Below are positions 1 through 9,080 of a stretch of DNA of 24,000 nt, piece after piece (the stretch's first letter is position 1; every line of letters starts with the position of its first letter). The stretch is from Adiantum capillus-veneris (taxonomy: Eukaryota; Streptophyta; Polypodiopsida; Polypodiales; Pteridaceae): positions 107,473,587-107,497,586 of the forward strand of contig CM043966.1 of assembly GCA_014529385.2 (NCBI GenBank), read 5' to 3'. Both the position numbers and the translations under genes were made by a program. The notes under the pieces are model-generated. The model saw only the letters and a list, made by a program, of their open reading frames with translations. It made no database searches and was not told the DNA's origin.

Positions 1-570
1 TTACTAGAATTCTGTCTTGGTGTTGTTTGCAATATTGGTTGAAGGGCTGTCTTAACGAACAATGTGATTCGGAATTAAAACAAGGAATCTTTATGTTGAA
101 TAACCATTGCTGGTAGTAATTAGGACACACAAGAAAGTGTGAGTATGGGGGTGGAAAGTGGGGGCTTGGCTCAGGTTGCCAATGCCTACGAGATGGGTGG
201 TCCCGATTGGTCGGGAAATCTCTGTCCCCATAGTGTTTAACTCGATATTAGTAATACTCATTGCCCCTAGAGAGGCGAATTCTCGAGAGTACGTGCCTCT
301 GAAACATGGGGAAAAGGCACTCGGGTTTTCTCTCCTCTTGGAAGGTGGGCTTAGGATCGCTCCTTAGGATCGCTAGATAGTTCAAGTACGCTTCCTCTGC
401 GAGGTGGAGCTAGATCTCCCTGCTAGTAGGCTCGAACTCGACTCACTTTGTGATGAGAGATCGTCTGCTAGTCGAACCCTGAACAATTTTGTTTGCTTTC
501 GCATAGATCTAGTGGCCACCAGGTTCACCATTTGATCCGTTGGTTGATACAACGGGGTGGGGACCTCACA
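1..570 (+). repeat. 5' LTR of gypsy-1, missing its first ~52 bp
   Basis: Position 1 matches position 7532 in the 3' LTR, and the match continues to ...ACCTCACA at 570, just before the PBS. Compared with the 3' copy it carries a small tandem duplication (TTAGGATCGCT twice near 352-375), several single-base indels and roughly 22 substitutions. It ends in the canonical CA. Short ORFs inside it are fortuitous. Confidence 0.95.
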
Positions 571-572
571 CC

Positions 573-585
573 TGGTATCAGGGCC
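573..585 (+). other. Primer binding site (tRNA-iMet type) of gypsy-1
   Basis: TGGTATCAGGGCC starts 2 nt after the 5' LTR end. It matches the complement of the 3' end of plant initiator tRNA-Met, with one mismatch to the usual TGGTATCAGAGCC. Minus-strand DNA synthesis would be primed here. Confidence 0.88.
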
Positions 586-657
586 TAGGTTAGGCTGGGA
601 AATAAAGTCGTACTGTTTGAACATTTGAATAAGAACTCAAAGTATATAGGTAGTTGA

Positions 658-1188
658 TCCGAATTCCTTGCATTGGTGTTGCAGGAAGACCCCGTGCTCG
701 AATATCGGAAGTTCCAAGTGTTTGAGCTTATTTATGAGCAAGCTCAAAGATCCCCAGTTTACCAGTTCAGGCGAGATGTCATGGAGATACTGTTGAAGGC
801 TTATACTCCACACTCCACTTGCATTGATAAAGGATGGGAACTTGATTGGACATTTCCAGGAGGGGTTTACTACATCAATACTCGGAAGCTAGGATGCCTG
901 GCTACCGACTTGAAGAAGATAAGTTAGGAAGAAGAGTTGAGAGTAATAGAGATATTCTACTTGGTGCCTACACGATTGGACCAGACTGTTTCGGACAACT
1001 CCAATCAAACCATCAACGACTGGCTCTTGGAGAAGGTCACCAATGTGATCCCAGCGAACCAAGTCAAAACCTTTGGATTACTGAAAGCAGAACTCCGGCT
1101 CGATATCTTAGCTTATTATCCACTCAAGAATGAGTATAGAAACTATTACACGAATGAAGCAGTGCATCATGTCAATACCATCTCCTAG
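658..1188 (+). pseudogene. Upstream ORF between PBS and gag of gypsy-1, unknown function, one in-frame stop
   Basis: One frame stays open from 658 (after a TGA at 655-657) to 1188, broken only by a TAG at 925-927. It gives two segments of about 89 and 86 residues. No ATG begins it, so the true start is unclear; it may have been spliced or read from further upstream. The product is mixed-charge and looks globular. I see no CCHC knuckle, protease or capsid motif and I do not recognise the family. It precedes gag, where some plant retrotransposons have a long leader or an extra ORF. It could be an extra element-encoded protein, a captured host fragment, or a chance reading frame in the leader. 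Confidence 0.4.
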
Positions 1189-1385
1189 GCGTATGTTATA
1201 CGCAATCCATAAAGCCATTTTCCAAAAGCTTGAGGGGTTTTGATTGTAATAAATTTTCATCAATAAAGTGCTTTTTGTCTCTGAATCTCTGTCTCTTGAT
1301 AAAGTGGAATTTTGAATTTTATTAAAGTCCCGTGTCTATTTTGAAATCCAAGTAATGGTATCAAGAATTCGTATAATCCATGTAG
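1189..1385 (+). other. Non-coding leader between upstream ORF and gag
   Basis: AT-rich, with stops in all forward frames. The gag frame opens after a TAG at 1383-1385. No further signal was recognised. Confidence 0.4.
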
Positions 1386-1844
1386 GCATCGCCTGTTGCT
1401 CTGTACTCGGCAGCGCAAGAGAAGAAGATCCTCCTTAAGCAAGCCCAACCTCCAATATTTAAGGGCAAGGGGGCAAATGTGGAGAGAGACGCGAAAGTGT
1501 GGATGGAAGCCATGGACGACTACTTTGAAGCTGCAGGGACCCAACCCGTAAATCAAACCATGCTTGCGATGTTCTGCTTGACTGGCGATGCCAAGATATG
1601 GTGGAAGCAACATTGTAGGGACATGGATATTGAGGGATCTTCTTAGTCCTGGGAAGACATCAAAGTTGCGATAATGGGGCGTTATTTACCGCCTGCTTAT
1701 AGAACCTTGAGGATGAATGAGTTCTTTTCACTTCGGCAGCTGAATTCATCTGTCGAAGAATACTATGCAAAGTTTGTCACTCTTCGGAGATATGCTCCTA
1801 AGATGACCTTCGAACAACAGGTGGCAAGGGCGTGGAAGGATTAA
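1386..1844 (+). pseudogene. gag: Gag capsid of gypsy-1, internal stop, nucleocapsid end deleted
   Basis: The frame from 1386 encodes a Retrotrans_gag-type capsid domain. It shows the sequence VWMEAMDDYF, then GDAKIWW, a Trp before the conserved RYLPPAYR stretch, and SVEEYYAKFVTLRRYAP. This protein would form the cytoplasmic virus-like particle. A TAG at 1644-1646 interrupts it and a TAA at 1842-1844 ends it. At about 1820-1830 the capsid runs straight into an Arg-Gly-rich stretch in another frame (RGRGRINRGRGRG, about 1828-1866), of the type that usually flanks the nucleocapsid knuckle. No CX2CX4HX4C motif exists between capsid and protease, so that part has been deleted and the frame shifted. 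There is no obvious ATG; the first Met codon in frame is well inside the conserved domain. Confidence 0.82.
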
Positions 1845-2409
1845 CAGAGGGCGAGGGCGTGGAGCTACCGCCAGAGTGAATTCCGCAGTGGTACAACCAA
1901 CTGTGGGTGATGAAGCAGTGGAGAGAGAAACCCTACATGCTGCAATTGACAATCCCAATGGTTGCGAGAAATACGCAGTCATTCATACGCCAGGATCTCT
2001 CAGAGGTGAACAAGTTAACTTCCTTATAGATTGTGGTAGTACTCTTTTATTTCTTTCACCCCGATGCATGAGGAAGCTAAAGCTAGATAAGTATCCAACA
2101 AGCAAGCTAGTTGTAGAGTTAGCAAACGGCAAGGAAGTAGTATCTCAACATTTTGCAGGAAAAATCGATTTTGATTTAGGGGGACACCCAACTTCTTCCC
2201 AATTTCGAACCTTACCCTTAGGATTCTTTGATGGGATACTAGGGATGGAATGGCTAAAGCAAAATAGGGCCCACATACATTGTGCACAAGGGAATTTCAC
2301 CTTTACAGATAACTTAGGTAATGAAGCCTTAATCCAGGGGGAAAATGGGAGACCTAAGGCTACTCTAGTTAAGGCCAACAGACTTTTGAAGGAACTAAGG
2401 AAGGGTTAG
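1825..2409 (+). pseudogene. Aspartic protease region of gypsy-1
   Basis: This is a retroviral-type aspartic protease (retropepsin) that would process Gag-Pol. The N-terminal stretch is Arg-Gly rich, followed by the catalytic motif in FLIDCGST (about 2023-2046) and the C-terminal ILGMEWL flap-distal motif (about 2239-2259), as in Ty3/gypsy proteases. The usual D-S/T-G triad reads D-C-G here, a change at the middle position that may impair activity. A TAG at 2407-2409 separates it from RT, which continues in the same frame, so the parent element had one Gag-Pol or Pol frame. The 5' boundary is set by the gag deletion rather than by a start codon. Confidence 0.85.
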
Positions 2410-3157
2410 CAAATATATGCAGTTAAACTCAACAAGGTGGACCAATCAGATACCTCACTTCGACCAAACTGGTTGAGGGAGTATGATGATGTATTCCCTG
2501 AAGACCTTACGAATCTTCCACCACACAGAGAGGTAGATCATGAGATTGAGACTATCCCTGGATGTGAACCTATCTCAAAAAGACCTTATAAAATGTCACT
2601 TCCAGAGGCCATCGAACTCAAGGAACAAATTAGACAACTCATTGAGCAAGGATTCATTCGACCCAATACTTCTCCTTGGGGTGCTCCAGTTCTTTTTCAG
2701 AAAAAGAAGGATGGGACCTTAAGGCTATGCATAGACTACCGGGGACTGAACCAGGTAACTGTCAAGAACAAGTATCCAATTCCAAGGATTGACGAACTTT
2801 TGGGCAGACTTCACGGTGCCAAAATATTTACAAAGATAGATCTAAGGTCAGGATATTACCAAATCAGAATCAAAGAATCAGATATTCCAAAGACAGCTTT
2901 CAAGACTAGGTACGGCCACTATGAGTTCACAGTAATGTCTTTTGGTCTAACAAATGCTCCTGCAAGCTTCAATCGACTTATGCAGGATATTTTCAGACCT
3001 TACCTGGATGATTTTGTCTTGGTTTTCTTTGATGACATTCTGATATATTCTAAGAACGAGGCAGATCACAAAGGACATGTTCGCAAAGTACTTGATCTTC
3101 TTCGGGAGCACCAACTTTACGCTAAGGAGAGCAAGTGCACTTTTTACTCACCAAAAG
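2410..3157 (+). pseudogene. pol: Reverse transcriptase of gypsy-1
   Basis: Ty3/gypsy reverse transcriptase copies element RNA into cDNA inside the virus-like particle. In order it shows the N-terminal ...[20 protein letters not shown], the [13 protein letters not shown] motif, the LCIDYRGLN motif, motif A with its Asp in [11 protein letters not shown], the [11 protein letters not shown] motif, and the catalytic FFDD in [10 protein letters not shown]. All catalytic aspartates are present. The frame is shared with the protease apart from the TAG at 2407-2409. It ends in a one-base frameshift in the AAAAGG run at 3153-3158, after which the domain continues in the next frame. The catalytic core reads clean, so decay is recent. 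Confidence 0.95.
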
Positions 3158-3967
3158 GTCAACTATCTTGGATTTGTCATATCGGCTGAAGGGATTTCAG
3201 TGGACCCAGACAAAGTCAAGGATATCGTTGATTGGCCTCAACCATCCACTGTCAGCAAAGTAAGAGGATTTCTCGGAATAACGGGATGGTACAGGATTTT
3301 TTTCAAGGACTATGCACGTATTGTTGCACCTTTGACGGAACTCCTGAAGAAAGGAATGAGGATCGAATGGAAGACCGAGCACGAGTCTAGATTTGCTAAA
3401 CTAAAAGAGTTCTTGGTCTCGGATCCTATTTTAAAGCTTTCAGATTTCAGCAAGGAATTTGAAGTAGCGACCGACACTAGCAAATTTGCTCTAGGCGGAG
3501 TTCTTACTCAAGAAGGAAGACCAGTGGCGTATACTTCGCGAAAGCTGAGATATCATGAGAAGAATTATCCTACTCATGATTTGGAACTTTTAGCAGTTAT
3601 ACATGCGCTGAAGTTATGGAGACATTATCTTCTTGGGCGCAAGTTTCAGCTGGTTACAGACCACAAGAGCTTAAAATGGATTTTTACTCAACCTATTCTC
3701 AATATGCGACAACGACGATGGATAGAGCTATTACAGGAATATGACCTTGACATAAAGTATAGACCAGGGAAGGAAAATGCAGTTGCAGATGGTCTTAGCC
3801 GAAAATCCTTTCTTGGAGCTATCTCTATTCCAAATAACCCTATCTGGGATAGAATCAAAGAAGCATCTCTAGTAGATCTAGAGTACCAGCGTATAGTATC
3901 TCTAGTTCAGCAGAATAAGATGCCTGAAGCTAAAGATTACTCTCTTATGGGAGGATGTCTTTACTAG
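3158..3967 (+). pseudogene. pol: RT thumb/connection and RNase H of gypsy-1
   Basis: After the frameshift the thumb region runs through VNYLGFVIS and VRGFLGITGWYR. It is followed by a Ty3-type RNase H that would degrade the RNA strand of the hybrid. The four acidic residues are visible in ATDTS, DLELLA, VTDHKS and VADGLSRK. A TAG at 3965-3967 then interrupts the frame, which carries on into integrase. The apparent Met start at 3077 is upstream of the real frame change and is an artefact. Confidence 0.93.
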
Positions 3968-4894
3968 AGACATAGACTCTGTGTACCCAGAGATCCAGCC
4001 TTAAAGAAGACTATTCTGTATGAAGCACACGATAGCCCTACATCCGAACATCCAGGCTATGCTAAGACTCTTCATGCTGTCAGAAGGAGTTATTTTTGGT
4101 TTGGGATGAAAGGAGACATACCTCGCTATGTGAGGCAATGTCTTTCTTGTCAACGGATAAAGGCCGAAAGAATTAAGTTACCAGGGAAACTTCAACCTCT
4201 TGACATACCCCAGATGAAATGGGAATGCATCAGTATGGATTTTGTTACAGGATTACCTTCTACAGGAGGTTATGATTCTGTTTTCGTGGTTGTTGATATG
4301 CCCACAAAAGTGGCTCATCTAATACCCGTAAAGACAACCTTTACTGCTTCAGATGTTAGTCGGGTATTCATCAAGGAGATTTTTAGGCTACATGGTCTAC
4401 CCAAGCGTATCATTAGTGATAGAGATGCCAAGTTTACATCAAAATTTTGGACTTCTCTTTTCCAATCTATTGGGTCACAATTAGCCTTCAGTACAGCGTA
4501 TCATCCGCAAACAGATGGGCAAACTGAGAGAGTTAATCAAGTCATCGAGGACATTCTCAGAGCCTATTGTTCACAAGAGCCAAAGAAGTGGTTACAATAT
4601 CTACCTTTGGTGGAGTATGCTTATAATTCTGCCGAACACAGAAGCATTGGAATGTCACCTTTCAAAGCTCTTTATGGAAAGGACTGCTTAGCACCACTGA
4701 ACTTCTCAGATCCAACCATCAGAGTAGATGCCTCTAGAAAGATGTTAGAAGATATGGAAGCACAGACTAGAGCTATTCGCCAGGACATTCAGGCAGCTCA
4801 GGATAGACAGAAGCACTATACAGATAAGGACCGTTCGGAAAGAACTTTCAAAGAAGGGGATAAGGTTTTTTCTGTGAGTCCGACCAAAGAAAAG
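3968..4894 (+). pseudogene. pol: Integrase (zinc finger and catalytic core) of gypsy-1
   Basis: Integrase inserts the cDNA into nuclear DNA. The N-terminal HHCC zinc finger is visible (His in EAHDSP and SEHPGY, Cys pair in CLSCQ). The DDE core follows, with Asp in SMDFVTGLP, Asp in IISDRDAKF and Glu in GQTERVNQ, so all three catalytic residues are retained. It reads in the same frame as RNase H, after the TAG at 3965-3967. The frame is lost between about 4866 and 4890, close to a T-run, and the downstream part continues in another frame. Only this frameshift and the upstream stop visibly damage it. Confidence 0.93.
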
Positions 4895-5276
4895 TAACTT
4901 ATCACTAGGCAGATTTAAGAATCTAAGCCCAAGGTATTGTGGACCATTTGTGATCGTTAAGGTTGTGAGTGACCAAGCCTACAAGCTAAAGCTACCTACA
5001 AACTTGAAGGTTCATGATGTGTTCCACGTACTCAGCTTACTCAAACCCTATATTCCTAACCCTGATCAATTTTTGGACTTAGATCAGATAGTCATGCCAG
5101 CAAAAGGAGTTCTCAAGCTCCAACCTGACTACGTACTGGAAACAAGGGAAAGGAAGTTACGCAACTGAACTATCACGGAGCATCTGGTAAAGTGGAAGGA
5201 TTACCCTGAAGAAGATGCAACTTGGGAGGACGAACCAACACTCATAAAAGATTACCCAAACACATTCTTGAGATGA
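4878..5276 (+). pseudogene. pol: Integrase C-terminus: GPF module and chromodomain of gypsy-1
   Basis: In the shifted frame a GPY/F-type module appears (YCGPFVIVKVV, about 4935-4967). A chromodomain follows, with the aromatic-cage positions visible as Tyr in DYVLE, Trp in LVKWKDY and Trp in ATWED (about 5127-5240). Chromodomains of chromoviruses bind modified histone tails and steer integration into heterochromatin. A TGA at 5166-5168 splits the chromodomain and the natural end is TGA at 5274-5276. Assignment to a clade within chromoviruses is not possible by eye. Confidence 0.88.
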
Positions 5277-5959
5277 GGACATCTCAAATTTTTCACGTTG
5301 GGGAGGTTGTAAGGTCTCTGACACCGATCAAAAAGAACACCATTGTACCTTGAAATGAACATAATACAAAAAGTTACTATTTTTAGCAGTTCTCCAAATT
5401 CTGTTACTGCCATGATGTTTAGAATTTTTTAAAGCTTCGAAATGTGAATTAAAATATTTTTTGTAAAAAAATTCCAAAAATAGTAAGTTTTTGGTCACCC
5501 GACCGGTCCAATTTTGACCGTCTCGAAAAACTGCACCCGCACCCCGAATTTCAAAAAATGCGATTTCGGACCCCGGGGGCTGCTAAATATGGCAGGTACT
5601 AGATCCTGTACGTCTTAGTTAGAGCTCCGTATAGCAATTTACGGCATCAAAATCCGACTCGTACCACCCGTTTTAGCCTAGAACCAAATTTCCTAAAAAT
5701 TATCCGGGGAGGTGCTGGGGACCCGAGACTGTGTGGGAACAGGTTCCAGGCCACTCCAGACCAGCTTTAGTAGCTAGGGGGTGCCCTCTTGCGTTGTGGG
5801 AGTCTTTGGGAAGTTTCCAAGCTTGCTACTAAGTGTGAGAACCAGTTAACTAAACCAATTGGACATTTGGTGGGTAGGCAACTAGGCTTGCCATGCAAGG
5901 ACTGAGTGCTCACTCAAATGCTTATAGCAGCACAAATCGATTTTCAGCGTGTAGGAGCC

Positions 5960-5968
5960 TATTTAAAG
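5960..5968 (+). promoter_or_regulatory. TATA-like box (TATTTAAAG)
   Basis: The box lies in GGAGCCTATTTAAAGGCCTA just upstream of the CA repeat. It looks like a plant core promoter element, but no supported transcript start or gene follows directly. It could belong to a captured promoter or an older LTR. Confidence 0.3.
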
Positions 5969-5973
5969 GCCTA

Positions 5974-5975
<2 letters not shown>

Positions 5976-6017
<42 letters not shown>
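5976..6017. repeat. (CA)n microsatellite
   Basis: About 21 uninterrupted CA units, followed by imperfect CA-rich sequence to about 6048. The His/Thr ORFs across it are artefacts. Confidence 0.97.
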
Positions 6018-6020
<3 letters not shown>

Positions 6021-6866
6021 GCTCACACACACATACACCTACACACACTGGGAAGGTGCTGCCGGTACACACACCTTTTGAAGAAGAAGCAAAGTGGGAG
6101 GTGCTGTCGAATTCTCGCCTCAAGAAGCTCGTTTAGATCAGAGAATTGAGAAGATTATCAACCCTTAATCACGGTAACCATGGTTTAAATAATGCCTTCT
6201 GTAAATTCTTTTCATTACCATCTAAATTCCTCGTCTATTATGCTTATTCCTAGTCATAATTCTCTATAATTACTCCCTAATTTCTCCTTAGCCATATTCT
6301 ATTATGCAATCATCATCCCATAGCTGAATTATCAGCCATTCATCACTCTTAATTAATGATTAAGTGCATGATTATCAGAATTTTCTCTCTCTAGGTAGCA
6401 TAGTAATTAATCGGTAAGCTAGTAATTGTGTAGATTGATGAGAATCACTCTTTCTGTCACTCATCAATATTGTAGCTAAATTAAATTCATTTCTCTTATG
6501 CATTAAGATGTAATTAAGGGAAAATTAATCCGTCATTAAGTCTCTAAGAGTTAACTTTTCTTACACCTATGCATAAGGTAAATCTGCACCATCTATTTGC
6601 TAGGAAAGAGATTAATCATACTTAATTCATCTCTCTAGTAATTTCATTAGTGAAATCCTATTATTCTTAATCATGTAAGCCGAGTAATTATCTTTAGAGC
6701 TGGTTCCCATAGGACTATGTGTCATCCATAATGATTACTATATGAAAAATCTAGACCTCTCCTATAGGAGGGATTAATTGATGTTGCTAATCTATCTATT
6801 GGGTTGTTATGACGCTTGCGAACCTTAGATTTTCCTCCAAGCTAATTATTTAAAGTAGTAAGTAAA

Positions 6867-7037
6867 ATGGATCCTATTAAGAGAACACGCTTCGGTGGTG
6901 CCCACGACCGCGAGGCAGGAACAAGCAATGCCAATGGAAAGGAAAAAGCTCCCATGGAGGAACAAGTACCGGCCATCTCACGGGCCATCGACGAAGAAAT
7001 GGAAGAGGTAGGTCATAATTTCATTCAAGCTGTTTAA
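6867..7037 (+). CDS. Small hydrophilic ORF of unknown origin (56 aa)
   Basis: ATG at 6867 to TAA at 7035-7037. The product is hydrophilic, rich in Lys, Arg, Glu and Gly, beginning MDPIKRTRFGG. The local sequence is GC-richer than the AT-rich block before it and looks coding by composition. Codons just before about 7005 run into GAG|GTAGGT, a plausible 5' splice donor, so it could be a first exon whose partner is missing. It lies inside the gypsy-1 3' region. I do not recognise the family; chance is possible. Confidence 0.3.
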   Translation: MDPIKRTRFGGAHDREAGTSNANGKEKAPMEEQVPAISRAIDEEMEEVGHNFIQAV

Positions 7038-7299
7038 TTTAACATTGCACACGTTTAGTTAGGAATGAACATATCCCCAAACATGTTGGAGAAATCCGAC
7101 GGAAACCTCGGCATTGAATTCATTGTACATTAAGTTCTAAAGTAGGAAGGAAATGATTGATGGGTATGCTGGTTGCAATAGGAAAGAATGTATGCTAGGG
7201 AAAATTTAGCTCGATATGTTCATTTTATTTCCAATGTTGAATCAGTCTTGACCCCCCTACTGATCACAGGGGGCAGAGTTCCTCGTTAAGGGCTCTTGA

Positions 7300-7417
7300 A
7301 TCCACGACTTGCTTTTTATGCGGTGGATACCCACGACTTGCTTTCTATGCGGTGGGAACCCACGTCTTGCTTTCTATGCGATGGGAGTGTCCATGACGTG
7401 CTTTCTATGTGGTGGAC
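7300..7417 (+). repeat. Four-copy ~29 bp tandem repeat, each copy able to form a hairpin
   Basis: Units built around CTTGCTTTCTATGCGG start at about 7301, 7330, 7359 and 7390 (spacing 29, 29, 31). Each is bounded by short complementary arms: TCCAC/GTGGA, CCCAC/GTGGG, CCCAC/ATGGG and TCCAT/GTGGA. Arm changes in copies 1 and 4 are compensated on both sides. It lies just upstream of the PPT. Confidence 0.85.
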
Positions 7418-7469
7418 ATACCTAGTTGTATGGGCAGCTAGGAGACAACGGGAGGAGTGAACTCTCGCT

Positions 7470-7479
7470 GGAGGGGGGA
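7470..7479 (+). other. Polypurine tract of gypsy-1
   Basis: GGAGGGGGGA immediately precedes the TG that opens the 3' LTR. This is the plus-strand DNA priming site. Confidence 0.9.
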
Positions 7480-8083
7480 TGTTGTACCTCCAGAACATTG
7501 GAATTTTTATGAATAAGTTTGAGTAGAATTTTTACTAGAATTCTGTCTTGGTGTTGTTTGCAATACTGGTTGAAGGGTTGTCTTAACGAACAATGTGATT
7601 CGAAATTAAAACAAGGAATCTTTATGTTGAACAACCATTGTGGTAGTAATTAGGACACACAAGGAAGTGTGAGTATGGGGGTGGAAAGTGGGGGCTTGGC
7701 TCATGTTGCCAATGCGTACGAGATGGGTGGTCCCGATTGGTCGGGAAATCTCTGTCCCCATATGTTTAACTCGATATTAGTAATACTCATTGCCCCTAGA
7801 GCGGCGAATTCTCGAGAGTACGTGCCTCTGAAAGATGGGGAAAAAGGCACTCGGGTTTTCTCTCCTCTTGGAAGGTGGGTCTTAGGATCGCTAGATAGTT
7901 CAAGTACGCTTTCCCTGCGAGGTGGAGCTAGATCTCCCTGCTAGTAGGCTCGAACTCGACTCACTTTGTGATGAGAGATCGTCCGCTAGTCGAAAACCAT
8001 TTTGTTTACTTTCGCATAGATCTAGTGGCCACTAGGTTCACCATCGGATCCGCTGGTTGATACGGCGGGGTGGGGACCTCACA
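7480..8083 (+). repeat. 3' LTR of gypsy-1 (604 bp)
   Basis: Begins TGTTGTACC directly after the PPT and ends ACCTCACA, giving canonical TG...CA ends. From 7532 it aligns with window positions 1-570. The next five bases (CATAG, 8084-8088) are the predicted target duplication, to be matched left of the window. A TATA box was not clearly seen. Confidence 0.95.
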
Positions 8084-8459
8084 CATAGACTGTGGGTGGA
8101 TGATTAGAGCTGCAAATAACTCATCAGGAGAGTTGTATGGGGCTTGTCCAAATGTGAAAGTGACGATTGGTAATGTGAAAGATGAGCAAAACTTCTTTGT
8201 GCAGGAGATGTCTACCTATCCTCTTATCCTTGGACAACCATACATCACAACCGTTTGCATGGGAACAAAGGTCTTGGATGGTGATTCTGCTTATGCTAGG
8301 GTAAAGAGCAGAGATGGGAAGCGAGCTGTGCAATTTTTGATTGTGTGTGTGAATCACGAGAGGAACCGCAATAGTCTTCGTGAGTATCCTCTACCAAAAG
8401 CGAACAAAGATTTCAAAGAGTACAGAGACACAAGGGGTTTTGGACATGTACCATTGTAA
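8084..8459 (+). pseudogene. Protease C-terminal part of gypsy-2
   Basis: The frame entering directly from the gypsy-1 LTR reads IDCGWMIRAANN and continues to TAA at 8457-8459. The segment YPLILGQPYITTVCM (about 8217-8260) carries the ILG motif of retropepsins. The catalytic D-S/T-G part is missing because gypsy-1 inserted upstream of it and that half lies outside the window. The downstream sequence (KSRDGKRAVQFL, NHERNR) is a linker to RT. An apparent start inside the LTR is an artefact. Confidence 0.8.
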
Positions 8460-9080
8460 AGCGGGATCTCAATGGTACAAGAAGAAAAATATTCTCGCTT
8501 GACCCAAAGCGAGAAGAAGATTTTTCTACAGGTTGAGGATATGAAAGGAAGTGCATGACAATATGTATATAGTGTACAAAAATACATGTTTCATAGAGGA
8601 TAGTGAATGCATTTTAGGTTTCTTGGAACAAGTTTCTCATGTAGATACTATGCTTGAGCTTGAGGCTATAATAGACTCTAGCATGCAAGATGGAAACCAT
8701 GTTGTGGAAGTATGCTCTTTGCAAATGTATGATGTGATTGAGGCTTTTTAAGATCAGAAAGATTTCAATGCTAATGAAGAACCGGAGGTGCATGTGGAGA
8801 CCAAGTACAAAACGGTGGCAAAGAAAGTGAAACCAGTGGCCTTACCTTTACCACCAGATTGCAAGAAAAAGCTAGATGAAGCTTCTTTGTAGCCGAGTCT
8901 CAGGGATCCAAAAAGAACTGGACACAAGTTCACAATTGAGTCCCTAAAAGAGATAAAAGTTGGATGTGAGGAGTTTTTAACAGAAGAAGAGAAGAAGAGT
9001 TTTAAAGAAATACTTTCAAGACAAGGTAAGGCTTTTGCTTTCCATCCACATGAGATAGGGTGTGTTGACCCTAATGTTGT
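8460..9080 (+). pseudogene. Protease-RT linker of gypsy-2, with stops
   Basis: From 8551 one frame runs into RT, interrupted by TAA at 8749-8751 and TAG at 8890-8892. The sequence is acidic and Lys-rich, then gives PALPLPPDC-like and KFTIESLKEIKVG-like stretches, followed by FLTEEEKKSFKEIL and FAFHPHEIGCVDP just before RT. This matches the usual pre-RT region of Ty3 Pol, where a conserved helix precedes the fingers domain. It has no catalytic role. No other gene was recognised here. Confidence 0.6.

Larger units (their letters stand above)
5277..7469 (+). other. Long non-coding 3' region of gypsy-1
   Basis: About 2.2 kb lies between the pol stop and the PPT, longer than the usual short 3' UTR. 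In order it holds a PPT/LTR-start-like junction near 5305-5320, a GC-richer stretch with a TATA-like box at 5960-5968, a CA microsatellite, and a strongly AT-rich block (about 6170-6860) built of TAATTA/ATTCAT-like words. A small ORF at 6867 and a four-copy hairpin repeat at 7300-7417 follow. No conserved protein was recognised. It may be a genuine long 3' UTR or contain older captured sequence. Confidence 0.6.
1..8083 (+). mobile_element. Gypsy-1: near full-length Ty3/gypsy chromovirus (5' LTR cut by window edge)
   Basis: The parts appear in the canonical order: partial 5' LTR, iMet-type primer binding site, gag, protease, reverse transcriptase, RNase H, integrase, chromodomain, polypurine tract and 3' LTR. 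Protease before RT before integrase is the Ty3/gypsy order, and the chromodomain places it among chromoviruses. The two LTRs are about 96% identical by eye over some 550 bp (about 22 substitutions plus small indels), so insertion was fairly recent. Pol contains in-frame stops and two frameshifts and gag has lost its zinc knuckle, so this copy cannot be autonomous. It sits inside the protease region of gypsy-2. The 5' flank is outside the window, so the target duplication cannot be confirmed. Confidence 0.93.

Noticed and set aside
158-367. ORF inside the 5' LTR (and its partner at 7669-7944)
   Set aside because: LTR sequence; no ATG in the first, and the frame differs between the two LTR copies because of indels.
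5893-6136. His/Thr-rich ORFs
   Set aside because: They are translations of the CA microsatellite in two frames.
7300-7417. CRISPR-like array
   Set aside because: Only four copies, no spacers of equal size with unique sequence, eukaryotic retroelement context.
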